From JAWLGZ01 sp041690635 (GTDB lineage: Bacteria > Pseudomonadota > Gammaproteobacteria > Thiohalomonadales > Thiohalomonadaceae), in the NCBI GenBank assembly GCA_041690635.1, contig JAWLGZ010000002.1:1-64000 (forward strand): 64,000 nucleotides of DNA, read 5' to 3'. The translations under genes and the position numbers were made by a program. The notes beneath the pieces are model-generated. The model saw only the letters and a list, made by a program, of their open reading frames with translations. It made no database searches and was not told the DNA's origin. This document shows, in pieces, positions 51,031 to 59,571 of the stretch (positions within the stretch are counted from its first letter, which is position 1; every line of letters starts with the position of its first letter).

Positions 51031-52227
51031 GTGAATCCCGATCTCGACAGGCTCCAGCCCTACCCGTTCGAGAAGCTCAACCGGCTCAAGGCGGGCGTGG
51101 AGCCTCCGCCGGGACTGCCCCACATCGCCCTCTCCATCGGTGAGCCCAAGCATGCGGCACCCGCTTTCGTCACGGAGACCCTGGTCGGTCACCTCCAGGG
51201 CTTTGCCTCCTATCCGCTGACCAAGGGGCGCGTGGAGCTGCGCAGCGCCATCGGCGCCTGGCTGGAAGAGCGCTTCCGGCTGCCCGCCGGCAGTGTCGAC
51301 CCGGAGCGCCAGGTACTGCCGGTGGCGGGTACCCGCGAAGCGCTGTTCGCCTTTGCCCAGGCGGTGGTGGACCCTACCCGCGACCCGCTGGTACTGCTGC
51401 CGAACCCGTTCTATCAGATCTATGAGGGAGCGGCCCTGCTGGCGGGCGCCGAATGCCGTTTCCTGAACACCACCGCCGGGAACGGCTTCATTCCGGACTT
51501 CGACGGAGTGTCCGAGGCGGAGTGGCGCCGCTGCCAACTGCTCTACATCTGTTCACCGGGCAACCCCACCGGGGCGGTACTCCCGCTCGAACAGCTGCAG
51601 ACACTGCTCGATCTGGCGGATCGATACGACTTCATCATCGCCGCCGACGAGTGCTACTCGGAGATCTACTTCGACGAGGATGCGCCGCCGCCGGGCCTGC
51701 TCCAGGCAGCCGCCGCCATGGGGCGCACCGATTGGGGCCGCTGCGTGGTCTTCCACAGCCTGTCGAAGCGCTCCAACCTGCCGGGGCTGCGCTCCGGTTT
51801 CGTCGCTGGCGACGCCCGCGTGCTGGAGCGGTTTCTGCTCTACCGCACCTATCAGGGATGCGCCCTGCCGCCGCCCACCCAGGCCGCGTCCGTTGCCGCC
51901 TGGCAGGACGAGGCGCATGTGCGGGAGAATCGTGACCTCTACCGCGGAAAGTTCGACGCGGTGCTGGGCATCCTCGCGCCCGCGATGGAGGTGGAACGAC
52001 CGGCGGCCGGGTTCTATCTGTGGGCCGAAACCCCTATCGGGGATACCGAGTTCGCCCGGCGGCTCTACGCCGAACAGAATGTGACGGTGCTACCCGGCAG
52101 CTACCTGTCACGGGAGGCGGACGGCATCAACCCCGGAGCCAACCGGGTCCGCATGGCGCTGGTGGCCGAACCGGAGGAGTGCATCGAGGCGGCGCGGCGC
52201 ATCCGCGCCTTCGTGGAGACCCTGTAG
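51031..52227 (+). CDS. dapC: succinyldiaminopimelate transaminase
   Basis: The 398-residue class I/II PLP aminotransferase starts MNPDLDRLQPYPFEKLNRLKAG, close to DapC of neisserial and pseudomonad type. ALSIGEPKH, YPLTKGRVELRSAI, CSPGNPTGAVLP, ADECYSEIYFDE and the Lys in VFHSLSKRSNLPGLRSGF are visible. It makes N-succinyl-LL-2,6-diaminopimelate. The GTG start lacks a clear ribosome site. Its place directly before dapD supports the assignment. Confidence 0.93.
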   Translation: MNPDLDRLQPYPFEKLNRLKAGVEPPPGLPHIALSIGEPKHAAPAFVTETLVGHLQGFASYPLTKGRVELRSAIGAWLEERFRLPAGSVDPERQVLPVAGTREALFAFAQAVVDPTRDPLVLLPNPFYQIYEGAALLAGAECRFLNTTAGNGFIPDFDGVSEAEWRRCQLLYICSPGNPTGAVLPLEQLQTLLDLADRYDFIIAADECYSEIYFDEDAPPPGLLQAAAAMGRTDWGRCVVFHSLSKRSNLPGLRSGFVAGDARVLERFLLYRTYQGCALPPPTQAASVAAWQDEAHVRENRDLYRGKFDAVLGILAPAMEVERPAAGFYLWAETPIGDTEFARRLYAEQNVTVLPGSYLSREADGINPGANRVRMALVAEPEECIEAARRIRAFVETL

Positions 52228-52244
52228 GGGCAGAAGATATATCC

Positions 52245-52356
52245 ACCGCAGAGGTCGCAGAGAAGGCTTCAGAAGCGGAGTGTGGCGGAGAGTGAGCTTC
52301 GGCAGTGCAGTGAAGTGCACGCCTTTGTAAACAAACCTCTCTGCGACCTCTGCGGT
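52245..52356. repeat. 19-bp perfect inverted repeat between dapC and dapD
   Basis: The arms accgcagaggtcgcagaga (52245-52263) and its exact complement (52338-52356) are 74 bases apart. The sequence belongs to a type of intergenic element built on cgcagag and cgcaaag steps, of which partial copies occur elsewhere in the window. It lies inside the dap transcript and may form a long RNA hairpin just before the dapD ribosome site. Confidence 0.85.
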
Positions 52357-52395
52357 GATCTTTTAGGGTTATTTTTTATATTCGAGGAGACAGAC

Positions 52396-53220
52396 GTGGA
52401 AGCGATCAAGAAGACCATCGAAGAGGCATTCGAGCGCCGTGCCGAGATCACCCCGCGCAGTGTGGAGACCCACGTCAAGGAGGCGGTTGACGAGGCCCTG
52501 CACAAACTCGACTGCGGCGAGCTGCGGGTGGCCGAACGCCGCGGCGTCGGCGACTGGGTGGTCAACGAGTGGCTGAAGAAGGCGGTACTGCTCTCCTTCC
52601 GCATCGAGGACAACCAGTTCATGAAAGGCGGCTTCACCAACTACTTCGACAAAGTGCCGTCGAAGTACGCCGACATGAACTCCCGCGAATTCCGCGACGC
52701 CGGCGTGCGCGTGGTGCCGCCCGCCTCCGCCCGCCGCGGCTCGTACATCGCCCCCGGCGTGGTGCTGATGCCTTCCTACGTGAACATCGGCGCCTATGTG
52801 GACTCCGGCACCATGGTGGACACTTGGGCCACCGTCGGCTCCTGCGCCCAGATCGGCAAGAACGTGCACCTCTCCGGTGGTGTCGGCATCGGCGGCGTGC
52901 TGGAGCCGCTGCAGGCCGCGCCCACCATCATTGAGGACAACTGCTTCATCGGTGCCCGCTCCGAGGTGGTGGAAGGGGTGATCGTCGAGGAGGGTGCGGT
53001 GATCTCGATGGGCGTCTACATCGGCAAGTCCACCAAGATCTACAACCGCGAGACCGGTGAAGTGACCTACGGCCGCATTCCCGCCGGCTCGGTGGTGGTC
53101 TCCGGCAACCTGCCCTCCAAGGATGGCAAATACAGCCTCTACTGCGCTGTTATCGTCAAGCAGGTGGACGAGAAGACCCGTTCCAAGGTGGGCATCAACG
53201 AACTGCTCCGCGATATCTGA
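52396..53220 (+). CDS. dapD: tetrahydrodipicolinate N-succinyltransferase
   Basis: The 274 residues equal the E. coli length. An N-terminal helical domain (about 1-100) is followed by a left-handed beta-helix with VRVVPPASARRGSYIAPGV and GGVLEPLQAAPTIIEDNCFIGARSEVVEG, and a short C-terminal cap. GTG 52396 follows GAGGAG. It uses succinyl-CoA in lysine and diaminopimelate synthesis. Confidence 0.97.
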   Translation: MEAIKKTIEEAFERRAEITPRSVETHVKEAVDEALHKLDCGELRVAERRGVGDWVVNEWLKKAVLLSFRIEDNQFMKGGFTNYFDKVPSKYADMNSREFRDAGVRVVPPASARRGSYIAPGVVLMPSYVNIGAYVDSGTMVDTWATVGSCAQIGKNVHLSGGVGIGGVLEPLQAAPTIIEDNCFIGARSEVVEGVIVEEGAVISMGVYIGKSTKIYNRETGEVTYGRIPAGSVVVSGNLPSKDGKYSLYCAVIVKQVDEKTRSKVGINELLRDI

Positions 53221-53226
53221 AAGCAG

Positions 53227-53327
53227 GGGCTAGGGACTAGGGGCTAGGGGCTAGTAACCCCCTCCAGCCCTCGCCTCTAGCCCCTAAGCTGTAGCCCCTA
53301 GCCCCTAGCCCCTAGCCCCTAGCCCCT
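53227..53327. repeat. CTAG-rich heptamer array arranged as an inverted repeat
   Basis: The left part is four head-to-tail versions of gggctag (53227-53254). The right part is its complement, agcccct, repeated about six times up to 53327, directly before the next ATG. The two halves can pair over much of their length. About nine CTAG tetramers occur here, a word normally rare in bacterial DNA. It fills nearly the whole dapD to ArsC-like gap. Confidence 0.92.
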
Positions 53328-53675
53328 ATGATCACCCTCTACGGCATCAAGAACTGCGACACGGTGAAGAAGGCCCGCAAGTGGCTGGAGGTCCGAGGCA
53401 TCGAGTTCCGCTTCCACGACTTCAGGACCGACGGCCTGGAGCCGGCGAATTTGGACCGCTGGCTGATGGCGGTCGGCTGGGAAACCCTGCTGAATCGTCG
53501 GGGCACCACCTGGCGGCAACTGGATGCGGCGGTTCGCGAGGGGATCAACGCCGGCAGTGCCCGGACGCTGATGCTGGATAAACCAACTCTGATCAAGCGG
53601 CCGGTCCTCGAACTGGACGGCGCCGTTCACGTCGGTTTCGATGCGGCGCACTGGGCCGCGCTGTTCGGAGGCTGA
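53328..53675 (+). CDS. ArsC/Spx-family reductase-like protein (YffB type)
   Basis: The 115-residue thioredoxin-fold protein begins ITLYGIKNCDTVKKARKWLE, with a single Cys (KNC) and the ArsC-type RGIEFRFHDFRTDGL. TLLNRRGTTWRQL and TLIKRPVLELDG match YffB, which lies next to dapE in E. coli as well. The real substrate is unknown; a role as glutathione-dependent reductase has been proposed. The ATG touches the heptamer repeat and lacks a ribosome site. Confidence 0.9.
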   Translation: MITLYGIKNCDTVKKARKWLEVRGIEFRFHDFRTDGLEPANLDRWLMAVGWETLLNRRGTTWRQLDAAVREGINAGSARTLMLDKPTLIKRPVLELDGAVHVGFDAAHWAALFGG

Positions 53676-54806
53676 ATGTCGGATACGCTGGAACTGGCGA
53701 AGGATCTGATCGCCCGCAACTCGGTCACCCCGGAGGATGTCGGCTGCCAGAACGTGGTCGCCGAACGCCTGGCACAGCTCGGCTTCCGGATCGAGCCGAT
53801 GCCCTTTGGCGAGGTGCAGAACCTGTGGGCGCGGCGCGGCAACGACGCGCCCCTGTTCGCCTTTGCCGGTCACACCGACGTGGTGCCGACCGGTCCTCTC
53901 GACGCCTGGGAGAGCCCACCGTTCGAACCCACGATTCGGGACGGCATGCTCTACGGACGCGGAGCGGCGGACATGAAAGGATCGGTGGCGGCCATGGTGA
54001 CCGCCTGTGAGCGTTTCATCGCCGCGCATCCCGATCACGCCGGCAGCATCGCCTTCCTCCTCACCAGCGACGAGGAGGGTCCGGCGGTGGACGGTACGGT
54101 CAAGGTGGTAGAGGCGCTGGAGCGCCGCGGCGAGAAGATAACCTGGTGCCTGGTCGGTGAGCCCTCCAGCACAAAGCGCGTCGGCGATGTGATCAAGAAC
54201 GGGCGGCGCGGCTCACTGAACGGCGTGCTCACGGTGCGCGGAATTCAGGGCCACGTGGCCTACCCCCACCTGGCGGAGAACCCGGTCCACCGGTTTTCCC
54301 CCGCGCTGGCCGAGTTGTGCGCCGAGGAGTGGGATCGGGGCAACAACGCATTCCCGCCCACCTCGTTTCAGATCTCCAACATCCACGCCGGGACCGGCGC
54401 CACCAACATCATCCCGGGCACGCTGGAGGTGACCTTCAATTTCCGCTTCTCCACCGAATCGACTGCCGACGGTCTCAAACAGCGGGTCAGCGACCTGCTC
54501 GACCGCCACGGACTCGACTACCGCATCGCCTGGTCCCTTTCCGGTGAGCCGTTTCTCACCGAAGGCGGTCAGCTGCTTGCGGCGGCACAGGATGCCGTGA
54601 GCGAGATTGCCGGGATGCCGGCCGAAGTCAACACCGCCGGCGGCACCTCCGACGGCCGTTTCATTGCGCCCACCGGCAGCCAGGTGATCGAACTGGGACC
54701 GCAGAATGCCACCATCCACAAGGTGAACGAGTGTGTTGGTGTGGAAGAGCTGGACCGGCTTTCGGCCGTCTACGAGCGCATCCTCGAAAAGCTCCTGCTC
54801 CGCTAG
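53676..54806 (+). CDS. dapE: succinyl-diaminopimelate desuccinylase
   Basis: The 376-residue M20 metallohydrolase has AFAGHTDVVPTGPLDAW (His and Asp ligands), GRGAADMKGSVAAMV, LTSDEEGPAVDGT (Glu pair) and EVNTAGGTSDGRFIA. A dimerisation domain lies at about 180-290. The ATG immediately follows the previous stop, so it is co-translated. It gives LL-diaminopimelate for lysine and peptidoglycan. Confidence 0.96.
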   Translation: MSDTLELAKDLIARNSVTPEDVGCQNVVAERLAQLGFRIEPMPFGEVQNLWARRGNDAPLFAFAGHTDVVPTGPLDAWESPPFEPTIRDGMLYGRGAADMKGSVAAMVTACERFIAAHPDHAGSIAFLLTSDEEGPAVDGTVKVVEALERRGEKITWCLVGEPSSTKRVGDVIKNGRRGSLNGVLTVRGIQGHVAYPHLAENPVHRFSPALAELCAEEWDRGNNAFPPTSFQISNIHAGTGATNIIPGTLEVTFNFRFSTESTADGLKQRVSDLLDRHGLDYRIAWSLSGEPFLTEGGQLLAAAQDAVSEIAGMPAEVNTAGGTSDGRFIAPTGSQVIELGPQNATIHKVNECVGVEELDRLSAVYERILEKLLLR

Positions 54807-54989
54807 GGTGTTCTCCCGCTCGGTCGGTCCCTTGCGCACGAATCGTATCGCGCCAGGGGGCCGAATCGATGCACTACGATTGGCCTACAGATTTGGTCGG
54901 CACCTGCCGACAACCTCTGCATTCCCCTAAAGCTGTTGCGCCGCCGGACGCTATTGGTGTCAAACGCGCACACGCAGGGGATCTCCCCC

Positions 54990-56129
54990 ATGAAAATCAC
55001 CGAGGCACAGATCCGGTTCGGGACGGCCCACACAGCCGTCGAGTACCACCGTCGGCGCGAATCGCTCACCGTGTGGGCGGACAGTGATGACGGCTCACGC
55101 CGCTCCGTCTCCGTAGAACAGGAACAGGTGAGCACACGCCTGAGCCTCTCCGCGGAGGCACTGGCGGCCCGCCTGACGGAAACCGAAGCCGACCGCCGGA
55201 TTCCGCCTCCATTCCAGAACGGCAACTCCCCCATCCCTGAATGGGCGAACGGAAAAGGTCCGGTCAAGGCCACGGTGCCGGAGGAGGCCCGCCTCGAATT
55301 CCGCCACAACCTGGAGATCTCGATGGTGAAGCTCATCATCGAGAAGATGACCGGGAAGGAACTCAAGCTCCTGGAGCCTGGCGAACTCCAACAGGAGAAC
55401 GCCCCCGATCTCCCCGGAAACCGGGCGATTGCGAAGCAGTCCGAGGCGGGCGTGGAGCGGGAAGGCTGGGGTATGGTGTACGAGTACTCGGAAACCCGTT
55501 ACGAACAGGAGTCGACCACCTTCTCCGCCCATGGCCTGGTGCGGACGGCGGACGGCAAGGAGATCGAGTTTTCGGTCGACCTCACCATGAGCCGCGAGTT
55601 CATGAGCCACGAGCAGATCAGCCTGCGCGCCGGTGATGCCCTGAAGGATCCGCTGGTTATCAACTTCTCCGGTACCGCCGCCGAACTGACCGATACCCGC
55701 TTCGCCTTCGACATCGATGCCGACGGCGAACTCGACCAAGTCGCCTTTGTCCGCCCGGGCAGCGGCTTTCTTGCCCTCGACCGCAACGGCGACGGGGAGA
55801 TCAACGACGGCGGCGAACTGTTCGGAGCCCTCACCGGAGATGGATTCACCGAACTGGCCCGGCACGACGATGACGGCAACGGCTGGATCGACGAGAACGA
55901 TTCCATCTACAATCGGCTGCGCATCTGGAGCCGCGATCCGGATGGCAGCGACCGCCTCGTCGCCCTGGGCCAACACGGCATCGGCGCTATCTACCTGGGA
56001 CACGTCGCCACGCCGTTCAGCCTCAAGGATGCACAGAACAGCCTGCAGGGGGTCATCCGCTCCACCGGAATCTACTTGAACGAGAACGGCAGCCCCGGCA
56101 CGATCCAGCAGGTCGATCTGGTCGCCTGA
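54990..56129 (+). CDS. EF-hand-like calcium-binding protein of unknown function
   Basis: The 379-residue protein has no signal peptide or membrane helix. The N-terminal 200 residues (ITEAQIRFGTAHTAVEYHRR and charged helical parts) are unlike known domains. The C-terminal part has three Asp/Asn/Gly loops of EF-hand or dockerin type: DIDADGELDQ, DRNGDGEINDGGELFG and DDDGNGWIDENDSIYNRL, then LNENGSPGTIQQVDLVA. Similar proteins are common in gammaproteobacteria but uncharacterised. It lies 16 bp before the esterase gene and may share its transcript. Confidence 0.75.
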   Translation: MKITEAQIRFGTAHTAVEYHRRRESLTVWADSDDGSRRSVSVEQEQVSTRLSLSAEALAARLTETEADRRIPPPFQNGNSPIPEWANGKGPVKATVPEEARLEFRHNLEISMVKLIIEKMTGKELKLLEPGELQQENAPDLPGNRAIAKQSEAGVEREGWGMVYEYSETRYEQESTTFSAHGLVRTADGKEIEFSVDLTMSREFMSHEQISLRAGDALKDPLVINFSGTAAELTDTRFAFDIDADGELDQVAFVRPGSGFLALDRNGDGEINDGGELFGALTGDGFTELARHDDDGNGWIDENDSIYNRLRIWSRDPDGSDRLVALGQHGIGAIYLGHVATPFSLKDAQNSLQGVIRSTGIYLNENGSPGTIQQVDLVA

Positions 56130-56145
56130 CTGGGATAAAAAGCCA

Positions 56146-56760
56146 ATGATGATCCTGGCGCGCCGGGGCCTCCCGGCGCTCCTCTTTTTGCTGCTGTACG
56201 CCTGTTCAAGCGGGCCGGAACTGCCGCGCCTCGCAAATGACGCGGTCATTCTGGCCTTCGGCGACAGCCTCACTCACGGCACCGGCGCGGCGCCCGACGA
56301 GAGCTACCCGGCCGTTCTCATGGAGCTGACCGGCCGGCAGGTGATCAACGCCGGTGTCCCGGGAGAGGTGAGTGCCGAGGGGGCTCGACGCCTCCCCTCT
56401 CTGCTCGACCGACACCGGCCCGACCTGCTGATCCTTTGCCACGGCGGCAACGATCTGCTGCGTAAGCTCGGTCGCGACCGGCTTGCCGCCAACCTGCGCA
56501 GCATGGTGGAGGCGGCGCGGAGCCGCGACATACCGGTGGTGCTGATCGGTGTGCCGGAACCGACCGTCTTCATGATGAGCAGTGCAAAGGTGTACGGCAC
56601 CCTGGCTGACGAACTGGAACTTCCCTTCGAGGCGAAACTCCTGCCGGCCATCGAATCCGACAGTGCGCTCAAATCCGATCCGATCCACCCCAACGCGGCC
56701 GGTTACCGCAAACTCGCGGAGGGAATTGCGGCGTTCCTGCAAGAGACCGGGGCCATTTGA
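56146..56760 (+). CDS. GDSL-type esterase/lysophospholipase, lipoprotein (TesA-like)
   Basis: The 204-residue SGNH hydrolase has a lipoprotein signal (LPALLFLLLYACSSG; acylated Cys about residue 20). Block I is ILAFGDSLTHGTGA (Ser), Gly in NAGVPGE, Asn in LCHGGNDLL, and the Asp/His pair in DPIHPNAAGY. It should hydrolyse esters or lysophospholipids in the periplasm. TesA of E. coli is soluble in the periplasm, so the lipid anchor is a difference. Confidence 0.9.
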   Translation: MMILARRGLPALLFLLLYACSSGPELPRLANDAVILAFGDSLTHGTGAAPDESYPAVLMELTGRQVINAGVPGEVSAEGARRLPSLLDRHRPDLLILCHGGNDLLRKLGRDRLAANLRSMVEAARSRDIPVVLIGVPEPTVFMMSSAKVYGTLADELELPFEAKLLPAIESDSALKSDPIHPNAAGYRKLAEGIAAFLQETGAI

Positions 56761-56790
56761 GAGCAGTCCACGGCGCCCTGTCGGCAGAGT

Positions 56791-57462
56791 TCAGGGGTGA
56801 ACCACCTGATCCCGCAGGTAGATGGGCAGTGCCTGTTCCGCAGGCACCCGGACGCCGGCTGCAAAGTCACGCGCCGCCAGGCGCGCCACATCGCGTGCAT
56901 GCGGATAACGGTCCGGGAAGCGTTCACCCACTGCGGCACCCAGTCGGGCACACAGTGTGTCGCCGTAGGTCGCCCAGCCGCTTCCGACGCCGATCCAGCC
57001 CTCCCCTTCGGGGGTCGGGATCTTGTCGGGCGCTACCACCCGCTCCTCGTCCGACGGCTCCACCAGGCCGGAAACGGTGGTGAAGGCGCCCCAGTAGACC
57101 TCGCCCATGCGGGCATCGACGGCGGCAAGAATCCGGCTCCCGAGACCTTCACCCACAGCCCCTTGGGCAAGCGCGGCCAGGCTGGAGACGGGGACCACCG
57201 GCAGGTCCACGGCAAAGGCGATCCCCTGCGCCACGCCGGCGGCGATGCGCAGTCCGGTGAAGGCGCCGGGACCGCGCCCGAAGGCAACGGCACTCAGATC
57301 GGCGGGACGCAATCCGGCGGTCGCCAGCAGCCGGTCCGCCATCGGCAGGATTAGCTCCGCATGGGCACGCGGTGCCAGCTGATACTCCTCCGTCACCTCC
57401 CCGTCCAGCAGCAGGGCAACGGAACAGGCTTCGGTAGCCGTCTCGAAAGCCAGCAGTTTCAT
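56791..57462 (-). CDS. tsaB: tRNA threonylcarbamoyladenosine biosynthesis protein TsaB
   Basis: The 223-residue ASKHA-fold protein starts MKLLAFETATEACSVALL. AFGRGPGAFTGLRIAAGVAQGIA and VDARMGEVYWGAF are family hallmarks. It forms the TsaBDE complex needed for t6A37 in tRNAs decoding ANN codons. ATG 57462 has GAGGT eight bases upstream. It is convergent with the esterase gene. Confidence 0.95.
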   Translation of the reverse strand: MKLLAFETATEACSVALLLDGEVTEEYQLAPRAHAELILPMADRLLATAGLRPADLSAVAFGRGPGAFTGLRIAAGVAQGIAFAVDLPVVPVSSLAALAQGAVGEGLGSRILAAVDARMGEVYWGAFTTVSGLVEPSDEERVVAPDKIPTPEGEGWIGVGSGWATYGDTLCARLGAAVGERFPDRYPHARDVARLAARDFAAGVRVPAEQALPIYLRDQVVHP

Positions 57463-57480
57463 TCGGAAGACCTCAACTCG

Positions 57481-57589
57481 AACTCTCGCCAAGACGCCAA
57501 GAGCGCAAAGGAAAATTGAAAGTCACAACCCGCGTGAAAGGCACGGGTCTTATGTCTAACCCGGCGCTCTCCGCGTCCTTGCGAGAGTT
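57481..57589. repeat. imperfect inverted repeat between tsaB and the helicase gene
   Basis: The left arm (57481-57506, aactctcgccaagacgc and following) and right arm (57564-57589, ending gcgagagtt) are complementary with a few mismatches and small gaps. The sequence is of the aagacgc...gcgcaaag type that recurs in this window's intergenic gaps. Confidence 0.7.
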
Positions 57590-57602
57590 ATCAACCCCCG
57601 GT

Positions 57603-59504
57603 TCATTCGGCAAAAAACGCCTGCACCATTTCGATATCGCGGGTGCGGGCCATCGGCGGCAGGCTGTTGAGGAAGGTGTGCCCGTAGGACTTTTTCAACA
57701 GCCGCGGGTCGCACACCACCAGCACGCCGCGGTCGGTGACGTCCCGGATGAGCCGGCCCACCCCCTGCTTGAGGGTGATGACCGCCTGCGGCAGCTGGTG
57801 TTCCACAAACGGATTTCCGCCGCGCGCCCGCAGCGCATCGATGCGCGCCTGGAGCACCGGATCGCCGGGAGAGGCGAAGGGGAGCTTGTCGATAATAACG
57901 CAGGAGAGCGCCTCGCCGCGCACATCCACCCCCTCCCAGAAACTGCCGGTGCCGAGCAGAACCCCGTTGCCGGAGGCACGGAATTGCTCCAGCAGGTGCG
58001 CGCGCGGAGCGTCGCCCTGAATGAACAGGGGAAAGTCACTGCGCACCCGCAGCAGTTCCGCCGCTTCGTTGAGCGCCCGGTAGCTGGTGAACAGAAGGAA
58101 GGCCCGGCCACTGCTCGCCTGCAGCACCGGCAGCGCGGTCTCCACCACCGCCGTGGTGTATCCCTCGCTGCTCGGATCGGGAAGGCCGCGGGGGACAAAG
58201 AACAGCCCCTGACTGGGGAAATCGAACGGACTGTCGTAGCAGCGGGAGGTCGGCTCCTCCATGCCCAGACGGGCGGCAAAGTGATCGAAACGGCCGCCCA
58301 CGGCGAGGGTCGCCGAGGTGAAGATCCAGGCGCCGGGCCGCGCCATCTGCTGACGAAACTGGTCAGCCACATCGAGCGGTGTCAGATGGATGGAGAACGA
58401 GCGGGTGAAGGTCTCGAACCAGTGAATATAACCCTCGGGGGCCGCCTCGGTGACCAGGTGCAGCCGCTCCACGGTGTCGCGGCAGCGCCGGAAACAGTTC
58501 TCCAGCCCGCGGCTGCGGGGCGCCAGCGGCTCCAACCGGGCGGTCAGCTCCGCCAGAGCCTCCGCTGCCTCCTGTGCCGCCGCCACCACCGCCGGCCGCT
58601 CCGCCACCTGGCGCCAGGGCGCCCTCCGCTGCCCCTCGCCGAGGGCAAGCCGCAGGTCCCGGGCACACCTCTCCAGCCGATCACACTCGTCACGAATCGG
58701 CAGTTCACCGGCCGATTTCAAATCTTCGGCCAGCGCATCACGGGCCAGGCCGATGAGCTGGTTGCCGGTCACCGCAATGCCGAAGAAGGCGGAGGCGGTC
58801 TCGGGAAGCTGATGCGCCTCATCCAGAATGAAGGCGTTGGCGCCCGGCAGCAGTTCGCCGAACCCCTCCTCCCTGAGGGCCATGTCCGCCAGTAGCAGGT
58901 GGTGGTTGACCACCAGCAGGTCCGCCTCCTGTGCCCGGCGGCGCGCCTTGGCCAGAAAGCAGTCGGTGAACTGACCACAGTCGGCGCCGAGGCAGTTGTC
59001 GGCGGTGGAGGTGACCAGGGGCCAGATGGCCGCCCCCTCCCCCAGTTCGTCCATCTCAGCGATATCCCCGCTCCGGGTGCGGCCCGACCACTCCCTGACC
59101 CGGACCAGCGCATCGACCATGTCCCGACTGCGCAGCCGCCCCTCGCTCAGGGCGAGGTCAAGCCGGTGGTGACAGAGGTAATTGCCGCGTCCCTTGAGCA
59201 GGGCCACCTCGGCGGGAACCCCCAGCGCCTCGCGGACGATGGGCAGGTCTTTGTGGAACAGCTGGTCCTGGAGGTTGCGGGTCCCGGTGGAGACGATCAC
59301 CTTCTCCCCGGAGAGCAGCGCCGGCACCAGATAGGCGAATGTCTTGCCGGTGCCGGTGCCCGCCTCCACCACCAGCGTCTCCTTCGCTTCGATGGCGTGG
59401 GCGACCGCCTCGGCCATCTCCTGTTGCTGGACGCGGGGGGCGAAACCGGGGATGCGTTGGGCGAGCGGACCTTTAGCGCCCAGGATTTCGGCAGGGGAAA
59501 GCAT
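57603..59504 (-). CDS. DinG/YoaA-family Fe-S ATP-dependent DNA helicase
   Basis: The 633-residue superfamily 2 helicase (XPD-like) has Walker A VVEAGTGTGKTFAYLVPAL, the DEAH box FILDEAHQLPE, and VVNHHLLLADM. Four Cys that may hold a 4Fe-4S cluster lie in NYLCHHR and DNCLGADCGQFTDC. The C-terminal motor has GTGSFWEGVDVRG and GVGRLIRDVTDRGVLVVCDPR. It unwinds DNA 5'-3', resolving R-loops and stalled forks. Its length matches YoaA (636). It lies next to tsaB, as in E. coli yoaA-yeaZ. Confidence 0.95.
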   Translation of the reverse strand: MLSPAEILGAKGPLAQRIPGFAPRVQQQEMAEAVAHAIEAKETLVVEAGTGTGKTFAYLVPALLSGEKVIVSTGTRNLQDQLFHKDLPIVREALGVPAEVALLKGRGNYLCHHRLDLALSEGRLRSRDMVDALVRVREWSGRTRSGDIAEMDELGEGAAIWPLVTSTADNCLGADCGQFTDCFLAKARRRAQEADLLVVNHHLLLADMALREEGFGELLPGANAFILDEAHQLPETASAFFGIAVTGNQLIGLARDALAEDLKSAGELPIRDECDRLERCARDLRLALGEGQRRAPWRQVAERPAVVAAAQEAAEALAELTARLEPLAPRSRGLENCFRRCRDTVERLHLVTEAAPEGYIHWFETFTRSFSIHLTPLDVADQFRQQMARPGAWIFTSATLAVGGRFDHFAARLGMEEPTSRCYDSPFDFPSQGLFFVPRGLPDPSSEGYTTAVVETALPVLQASSGRAFLLFTSYRALNEAAELLRVRSDFPLFIQGDAPRAHLLEQFRASGNGVLLGTGSFWEGVDVRGEALSCVIIDKLPFASPGDPVLQARIDALRARGGNPFVEHQLPQAVITLKQGVGRLIRDVTDRGVLVVCDPRLLKKSYGHTFLNSLPPMARTRDIEMVQAFFAE

Positions 59505-59571
59505 GATTCAACCGGCTTGGGGAAGCGGGGATTCTACACCGACCGGCGCTGTGCGGTCAGTCAGGCGGCGG

